Positions 59,562 to 64,000 of a stretch of 64,000 nucleotides of DNA are shown here, piece by piece. The notes under the pieces are model-generated. The model was not told where the DNA came from. It did not search any database and saw only the letters and a program-made list of their open reading frames with translations. Every line of letters begins with the position of its first letter. Position 1 is the stretch's first letter. The DNA is from Mitsuaria chitosanitabida ATCC BAA-476 = NBRC 102408 (GTDB taxonomy: Bacteria > Pseudomonadota > Gammaproteobacteria > Burkholderiales > Burkholderiaceae_C), in contig NZ_BCYP01000020.1 in assembly GCF_001598255.1 (NCBI RefSeq), forward strand, positions 62,001 to 126,000, given 5' to 3'. The position numbers and the translations under genes were made by a program.

Positions 59562-60311
59562 GTGAAGAATCCGTTCTCCCGTCCTCTGGCCGCCGCCGCC
59601 GAGCTCACGCACGCGCCGGCACTTTCCTCGCTCGACGCCTCGCCCCGCTTCGGTCGCGCCCTCGCGATCGCGCTGGCGGGTTTTGTCGCGCTCCTGCTGT
59701 GGGACCTGGCCGGCTGGGACTTGGCGGTGGTCCGGCTGTTCGGCAACGCCAACGGTTTCGCGCTGCGCGACCACTGGCTGACGGCTGGCGTGCTGCACCA
59801 GGGCGGCCGCTGGGTCGCGACCGGGATGGCCGTGATGCTGGTGGTGAACGCGATCCGCCCGCTGTGGCCGCGCCTGACCCGGCGTGAGCGCTGGGGCGCG
59901 GTGGCCCTGACCGCCGTCAGCCTGATCCTGATCCCCCTCATCAAGCACGGCAGCGCCACCAGCTGCCCCTGGGACCTGGCCGAGTTCGGCGGCACCGCCC
60001 GCTACGTCTCGCACTGGAGCTTCGGCGTGCGGGACGGCGGCCCCGGCCACTGCTTCCCGTCGGGCCATGCGAGCTCCGCCTTCGCGTTCTTCAGCCTCTT
60101 CTTCATGCTGCGCCGCGCCTATCCGGTCCAGGCGCGCCTGGCGCTGGCCGGCGTGCTGGTGATGGGCGTGCTGTACGGTGGCGCCCAGCTGGCGCGCGGC
60201 GCGCACTACCCCAGCCACACCCTGTGGACGGCCTGGATCTGCTGGGCCCTGGCGGTCGCGGCGGCGCCGTACTTCCGATCCCGCGACGCCGACGCGGTTA
60301 CGTCGCGATAA
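59562..60311 (+). CDS. PAP2-family membrane phosphatase
   Basis: The 249-residue protein is a polytopic inner-membrane PAP2 phosphatase. Family motifs are KHGSATSCPWDL, CFPSGHASSAF (PSGH) and RGAHYPSHTLW (catalytic His). Such enzymes remove phosphate from lipid A, undecaprenyl pyrophosphate or other lipids. The GTG start has no strong RBS; it is the only start before TM1. The adjacent two-component system and the repeat array upstream suggest it is a regulated envelope-modification gene, as in PmrAB systems. Confidence 0.88.
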   Translation: MKNPFSRPLAAAAELTHAPALSSLDASPRFGRALAIALAGFVALLLWDLAGWDLAVVRLFGNANGFALRDHWLTAGVLHQGGRWVATGMAVMLVVNAIRPLWPRLTRRERWGAVALTAVSLILIPLIKHGSATSCPWDLAEFGGTARYVSHWSFGVRDGGPGHCFPSGHASSAFAFFSLFFMLRRAYPVQARLALAGVLVMGVLYGGAQLARGAHYPSHTLWTAWICWALAVAAAPYFRSRDADAVTSR

Positions 60312-60374
60312 CTAGCCACCCGTCACGATCGCTTCCCAGAATCGGCGCTCCACAACCGACTCTGGAGAGAAGCG

Positions 60375-60953
60375 ATGGGGAAGAAGCTGCTGCTGCTGGC
60401 CGGCGATTACGTCGAGGACTACGAACTGATGGTGCCCTTCCAGGCGCTGCAGGCGGTGGGCCACCAGGTGGACGCCGTGTGTCCCGGCAAGAAGGCCGGG
60501 GACTTCGTGCTGACGGCCATCCATGACTTCGAGGGGGCGCAGACCTACTCGGAGAAGCCGGGGCATCGCTTCACGCTGAACGCCAGCTTCGATGCGGTGA
60601 AGCCGCAGGACTACGACGGCCTCGTCATCCCCGGCGGCCGCGCGCCGGAGTACCTGCGCACCATGCCCGGCGTGCTGCCGCTGGTGCAGCACTTCTCGCA
60701 GTCCGACAAGCCCATCGCCGCGATCTGTCACGGCGCGCAGCTGCTGGCGGCGGCCGGCATCATCCGCGGCCGCAAGGTCTCGGCCTATCCGGCCTGCGCG
60801 GCGGAGGTCGAGCTCGCCGGGGCCAGCTACGCCAACATCCCCGTCGACCAGGCGGTCACGGACGGCAAGCTGGTCACCGCGCCGGCCTGGCCCGCGCATC
60901 CCGCGTGGATCGCGCAGTTCCTGCAAGTGCTGGGGACGAAGATCTCGCATTGA
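60375..60953 (+). CDS. DJ-1/PfpI-family protein
   Basis: The 192-residue protein has the conserved nucleophile Cys in [13 protein letters not shown], an early Glu ([15 protein letters not shown]) and [14 protein letters not shown]-1/PfpI members act as glyoxalases, deglycases, chaperones or amidotransferase-like proteins; the activity here is not evident. It follows the PAP2 gene by 63 bases. TGGAGAGA is a good RBS. Confidence 0.92.
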   Translation: MGKKLLLLAGDYVEDYELMVPFQALQAVGHQVDAVCPGKKAGDFVLTAIHDFEGAQTYSEKPGHRFTLNASFDAVKPQDYDGLVIPGGRAPEYLRTMPGVLPLVQHFSQSDKPIAAICHGAQLLAAAGIIRGRKVSAYPACAAEVELAGASYANIPVDQAVTDGKLVTAPAWPAHPAWIAQFLQVLGTKISH

Positions 60954-61000
60954 CACGCCGAGGCGCAGGGCGCCGGCGCCCCGCCAGGGGGCGTCGGCCC

Positions 61001-61031
61001 CATGAAAAAGCGGGCTCCGAGGAGCCCGCTT
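61001..61031 (-). terminator. Intrinsic terminator of the glutamate dehydrogenase gene
   Basis: AAGCGGGCTCC-GA-GGAGCCCGCTT forms an 11-bp perfect stem (61008-61031). Reading the minus strand it is followed by TTTTTCATGG. It also sits just past the convergent DJ-1 gene and may serve both. Confidence 0.85.
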
Positions 61032-61074
61032 CGTCGTAACCACGCGAAACCGCGGCGAACCGCGGTCCTGAGGG

Positions 61075-62346
61075 TCAGGGGTACAGACCGCGCTCTTCGC
61101 GGGCTTCCAGCACGCGCGTGCAAGCCACGGTGAAGGCCGCCGTGCGCAGCGGGATCTTGTGCTGCTCGGCCGTGTCCCAGATGCCCTTGAAGGCGCCGAC
61201 CAAGATCTTGTCCAGGCGGACGTTGATCTCGTCCTCGGTCCAGAAGAAGGACGAGAAGTCCTGCACCCATTCGAAATAGGAGACCGTCACGCCACCGGCG
61301 TTAGCGATCACGTCGGGGACGACGATGATGCCGCGGTCCGCCAGCACGGCGTCGCCGTCCGGCGTCGTCGGGCCGTTGGCGCCTTCGATGACGACGCGGG
61401 TCTGCACGCGCTTGGCGCGCTCGCCGGTGATCTGGCCTTCCAGGGCGGCCGGGATCAGGATGTCCGACTTCACGTCCCAGAAGTTCTCGTTGTCGATGCG
61501 GTCGGCGCCCTTGAAGCCGCCCACGCCGCCCGTGCGGGCCACGTGGTCCAGCAGGTCGGTCATGTCCAGGCCCTTCTCGTTCAGGATGGTGCCGGTGTGG
61601 TCCTGCACGGCCACGACGATCGCGCCGTTGGCGGCGAACATCTTCGCGGCCACCGAGCCCACGTTGCCGAAGCCCTGCACGGCGATGCGGGCGCCTTCCA
61701 TGTTCACGTTCAGGCGGCGCATCGCCTCGCGACCGACGACGAACACGCCGCGGCCGGTAGCGGCCACGCGGCCGAGCGAGCCGCCCAGCGCGATCGGCTT
61801 GCCGGTGACGACGCCGGTGGCGGTCGCGCCGACGTTCATCGAGTACGTGTCCATCATCCAGGCCATGATCTGGCCGTTGGTGTTCACGTCAGGCGCGGGG
61901 ATGTCCTGGGTCGGGCCGATGATCATGCCGATCTCGCTGGTGTAGCGGCGGGTGATCTTCTCGAGTTCCTTGATGGACACCGTCTTGGGGTCCAGGCGGA
62001 TGCCGCCCTTAGCGCCGCCGTAAGGCAGGTTCACCGCGGCGTTCTTGACCGTCATCCAGGCCGACAGCGCCATCACTTCTTCCAGCGTGACGTCCGGGTG
62101 GTAGCGCACGCCGCCCTTGCCGGGGCCGCGGGTCAGCGAGTGCTGCACGCGGTAGCCCTCGTAGTGGGCGATGGTGCCGTTGTCCAGCTCGATGGGGATG
62201 TCCACGATCAGCGCGCGCTTGGGGCGGCGCAGCGTTTCCACCCAGCGTGCCAGCTTGCCCAGATACGGCTCGACGGCGTCGATCTGGGACAGGTAGGTGC
62301 CCCAGGGACTGTTGCGCGTGGGAGAAACGAAAGACAGATTGGGCAT
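61075..62346 (-). CDS. gdhA: Glutamate dehydrogenase (Glu/Leu/Phe/Val family)
   Basis: This cytosolic NAD(P)-dependent enzyme interconverts glutamate and 2-oxoglutarate plus ammonia. The 423-residue protein has [19 protein letters not shown] (catalytic Lys) and [10 protein letters not shown] in the Rossmann domain. It resembles the shorter hexameric type rather than E. coli GdhA. GGAG 7 bases upstream supports the start MPNLSFV. Cofactor preference is not read from sequence. Confidence 0.95.
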   Translation of the reverse strand: MPNLSFVSPTRNSPWGTYLSQIDAVEPYLGKLARWVETLRRPKRALIVDIPIELDNGTIAHYEGYRVQHSLTRGPGKGGVRYHPDVTLEEVMALSAWMTVKNAAVNLPYGGAKGGIRLDPKTVSIKELEKITRRYTSEIGMIIGPTQDIPAPDVNTNGQIMAWMMDTYSMNVGATATGVVTGKPIALGGSLGRVAATGRGVFVVGREAMRRLNVNMEGARIAVQGFGNVGSVAAKMFAANGAIVVAVQDHTGTILNEKGLDMTDLLDHVARTGGVGGFKGADRIDNENFWDVKSDILIPAALEGQITGERAKRVQTRVVIEGANGPTTPDGDAVLADRGIIVVPDVIANAGGVTVSYFEWVQDFSSFFWTEDEINVRLDKILVGAFKGIWDTAEQHKIPLRTAAFTVACTRVLEAREERGLYP

Positions 62347-62570
62347 GAAATGCTCCGTAACTTTTCGGTGGCGCGAACGGTACCCCGAACCTCCGCCCGC
62401 CCGCCACGTCCGGCAAAGCCGAGTGCACATGCGGGCATGCGCCCGATGCATAAGGCGGGTAGTTTGCGCTTCGGGCGTGACCAAAGCCAGCCCCCTTCGG
62501 CGGCCCCTCCCATCACCCGTCGGAGCGAGGACGGCGCGGCAGACACCGCCATCCGAGCGCCCATGAACAA

Positions 62571-62588
62571 CGGACCCCGCGGGGTCCG
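62571..62588 (-). terminator. Hairpin downstream of the lipoprotein genes
   Basis: CGGACCCC-GC-GGGGTCCG is a perfect dyad about 50 bases beyond the lipoprotein stop. On the minus strand TTGTTCATGG follows, a weak T-rich tail. It may terminate the lipoprotein operon. Confidence 0.5.
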
Positions 62589-62637
62589 TCGATGGGGTGG
62601 CACAAGGCCGCTCGTGCGTGCGGTACGCAGGCCGCGA

Positions 62638-63225
62638 TCAGCCCTTCTTCACCGCGGCGCGGAAGTCGGCGTCGTCCAGCAGCTTGCCGATCAGCGCCTT
62701 GTAGAGGGCGCCGTACTGGTTGATGGCCAGCGGAATGGCAGTCGCGCCGACGAAGCTGGACTCCCAGCTGGATTCGGCGGCCAGTTCCTTGTCGAAGACC
62801 TTTTGACCAGCGCGCTTGACGACGAAGCGGGCCGCGAGACGGCCCGTGCCGGTGCCGATGGCGGCGTCAACCTTGCTGTCGGTCAGCTCGCCTTCGATGA
62901 CGATGGTGCTCGCCGGGTCGAGCAGGCCGGCGGCCTTGAGCTCGGCGCCCAGTTCATCGCGCAGTTGGGCCGAGAACGTGCCGGCCGAGGGCGACACCGA
63001 CGAGCCGCGCAGGCCGCCCAAAGTGGTGTCCATGTCGGCGGGCTTGCCGGCGGCCAGCTTGAAGCTGCCCAGCTGCGAGGGCGCGGCGGAGGCGGCTTGC
63101 AGCTTGGCGACGTTGGTCGGGCTGGCGGAGGGCGGCGGCATCTTGGCGCTGACGCAGGCGGTGAGCACGGCGACGGCGCTCAGCGCCAGGGCCAGGCGGG
63201 TGGTGCGGAGCAGAGATTGGGTCAT
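62638..63225 (-). CDS. Hypothetical lipoprotein
   Basis: The 195-residue protein has a lipobox LTAC (Cys about residue 24) and a Pro/Ala-rich linker before a globular part with STIVIEGELTDSKVDAAIGTGTGRLAARFVVKRAGQKVFDKEL. The pattern of a short beta-rich lipoprotein fits DUF4410-like proteins, but this is a guess. It lies 66 bases after the neighbouring lipoprotein gene on the same strand, so they may form an operon. Confidence 0.75.
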   Translation of the reverse strand: MTQSLLRTTRLALALSAVAVLTACVSAKMPPPSASPTNVAKLQAASAAPSQLGSFKLAAGKPADMDTTLGGLRGSSVSPSAGTFSAQLRDELGAELKAAGLLDPASTIVIEGELTDSKVDAAIGTGTGRLAARFVVKRAGQKVFDKELAAESSWESSFVGATAIPLAINQYGALYKALIGKLLDDADFRAAVKKG

Positions 63226-63291
63226 GAGACTCCCCGAGGTCGGTATTGGCTTGTTGGAATGGAAGCGGCGCCGCGATCAGCGGCGCGGTGC

Positions 63292-63912
63292 TCAGCGGAA
63301 GCTCGGATCGCGGGTGACGTCGTTGAGGACGTTGCTCACGATCTGACGGCTGATCAGGGTCATGGCTTCTTCGGCGCTGGTCGCCTTGATGGCGTCGGGC
63401 GGCGCGGACTTGGCGCCCACGGTGGTCCACAGCACGTGACGCGCCTTCTTGACGATGGGGGCCGGCCCGCCCGGCGCACGATAGGTCGCGGTGCAGAGGT
63501 AGCCGTCGCCGATCTGCGACCCCGCCAGACCGAAGGTCAGGCCGGTGACGAAGCCCTTGCTGAAGGCGTCGTCGGAAGTCGGCACGTTGTCCATCACGAT
63601 GCTGAGCGTCGCGCCGCCGGGCACCGGCCCGTCGGACACGGCGCTGAAGACACCGCTGTCGCGGATCTGCTCAGTGACGCGGGTCTTGAGGTGCGCGGTG
63701 GCGATCTGGTTCTGCACGCCCTTGGTCTGGAACTCGAAGAACAGCTGGACCGCGCGCGGTTCGGCCGGCTTGGTGAACTGCGTCGCCGGCACTTCCGGCA
63801 ACTTGTTGTCGACGTAGAAGTTGGCGCAGCCGGTGAGGGCGCTCAGGCCCAGGGCGAGCACGGCGGTGCTCAGCGCGCGCGCCACGACGGCGCCGCGAAG
63901 CATGGCAAACAT
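63292..63912 (-). CDS. Hypothetical lipoprotein
   Basis: The 206-residue protein has a signal and lipobox LTGC (Cys about residue 29, SALTGCANFYVDN). The globular part (VQLFFEFQTKGVQNQIATAHLKTRVTEQIRDSGVFSAV, TSAEEAMTLISRQIVSNVLNDV) has no family I recognise. A second Met at 63903 could be the start. It is the first gene of the pair with the next lipoprotein. The last 88 bases of the window upstream of it hold no further gene. Confidence 0.75.
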   Translation of the reverse strand: MFAMLRGAVVARALSTAVLALGLSALTGCANFYVDNKLPEVPATQFTKPAEPRAVQLFFEFQTKGVQNQIATAHLKTRVTEQIRDSGVFSAVSDGPVPGGATLSIVMDNVPTSDDAFSKGFVTGLTFGLAGSQIGDGYLCTATYRAPGGPAPIVKKARHVLWTTVGAKSAPPDAIKATSAEEAMTLISRQIVSNVLNDVTRDPSFR

Positions 63913-64000
63913 GTGTGGATCTCCCTCGTCCCGGTCAGTTGTGTGTTTGGAATGCGACGACCGGCAGGGCGCCGACTATGTCGCAGGGCGGTCCTTGCCG

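Noticed and set aside
1-64000. tRNA, rRNA, IS elements, prophage or integrase genes
   Set aside because: No transposase, integrase, conserved tRNA arms or CCA ends were recognised; all identifiable genes look like chromosomal core or accessory genes.

Overview
This window is a very GC-rich (roughly 68-70%) chromosomal segment of an aerobic betaproteobacterium. Burkholderiales fits best, near the Roseateles/Mitsuaria/Rubrivivax/Leptothrix group. Pointers are a DUF4148 protein, an LptC/KdsC/KdsD operon, a RibH2-type lumazine synthase behind an FMN riboswitch, a MerR/CadA metal pair and many small solo operons. The taxonomic call is inferred from gene content only. I see no tRNA, rRNA, insertion sequence, prophage or CRISPR array.

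Layout. 1-6.7 kb: the tail of a LytTR response regulator, a cluster of inverted REP-like repeats with an 11-bp tandem repeat, then a tripartite RND drug-efflux operon (adaptor, pump, outer-membrane channel) on the minus strand. 6.7-8 kb: a gene-poor stretch with a small type II toxin-antitoxin pair whose promoter carries a perfect operator. 8-15.9 kb: POT peptide transporter, a Zn/Cd/Pb P-type ATPase divergent from a MerR regulator, and a LysR regulator divergent from an SDR and an Old Yellow Enzyme. 16-24.7 kb: degenerate HD-GYP protein, mutarotase-like protein, SulP transporter, MHS-family symporter, LysE exporter, DUF4148 protein, LysR, DUF1232 protein. 24.7-35 kb: housekeeping genes (acyl-CoA ligase, TrpS with an extra C-terminal domain, Psd, TrhO, an RDD protein with a large insertion, a divergent MurA-like enzyme, RluA-type pseudouridine synthase, RibH).

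36-45 kb: beta-barrel-like protein, diguanylate cyclase, HDOD protein, TSUP exporter preceded by an orphan terminator and a structured-looking leader, then an ECF sigma-factor cassette (sigma, single-pass membrane protein, secreted protein) followed by a SNF2 helicase. 45-64 kb: small orphan protein, thioredoxin-like protein, M17 aminopeptidase, GMC oxidoreductase, creBCD, a glycine-rich RRM protein, kdsD-kdsC-lptC-SDR, a two-component system divergent from a PAP2 phosphatase with four CTTCAG repeats at exact 11-bp period between them, a DJ-1/PfpI protein, glutamate dehydrogenase and two lipoproteins.

Functionally the region combines envelope maintenance (LptC, KdsC/D, Psd, MurA-like, CreBCD, PAP2), efflux and metal resistance, and c-di-GMP-type signalling. 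The most interesting non-coding signals are the start-codon hairpin below the FMN riboswitch, the 11-bp repeat array in front of the PAP2 gene, the candidate structured leader upstream of the TSUP gene, and the REP-like doublets.
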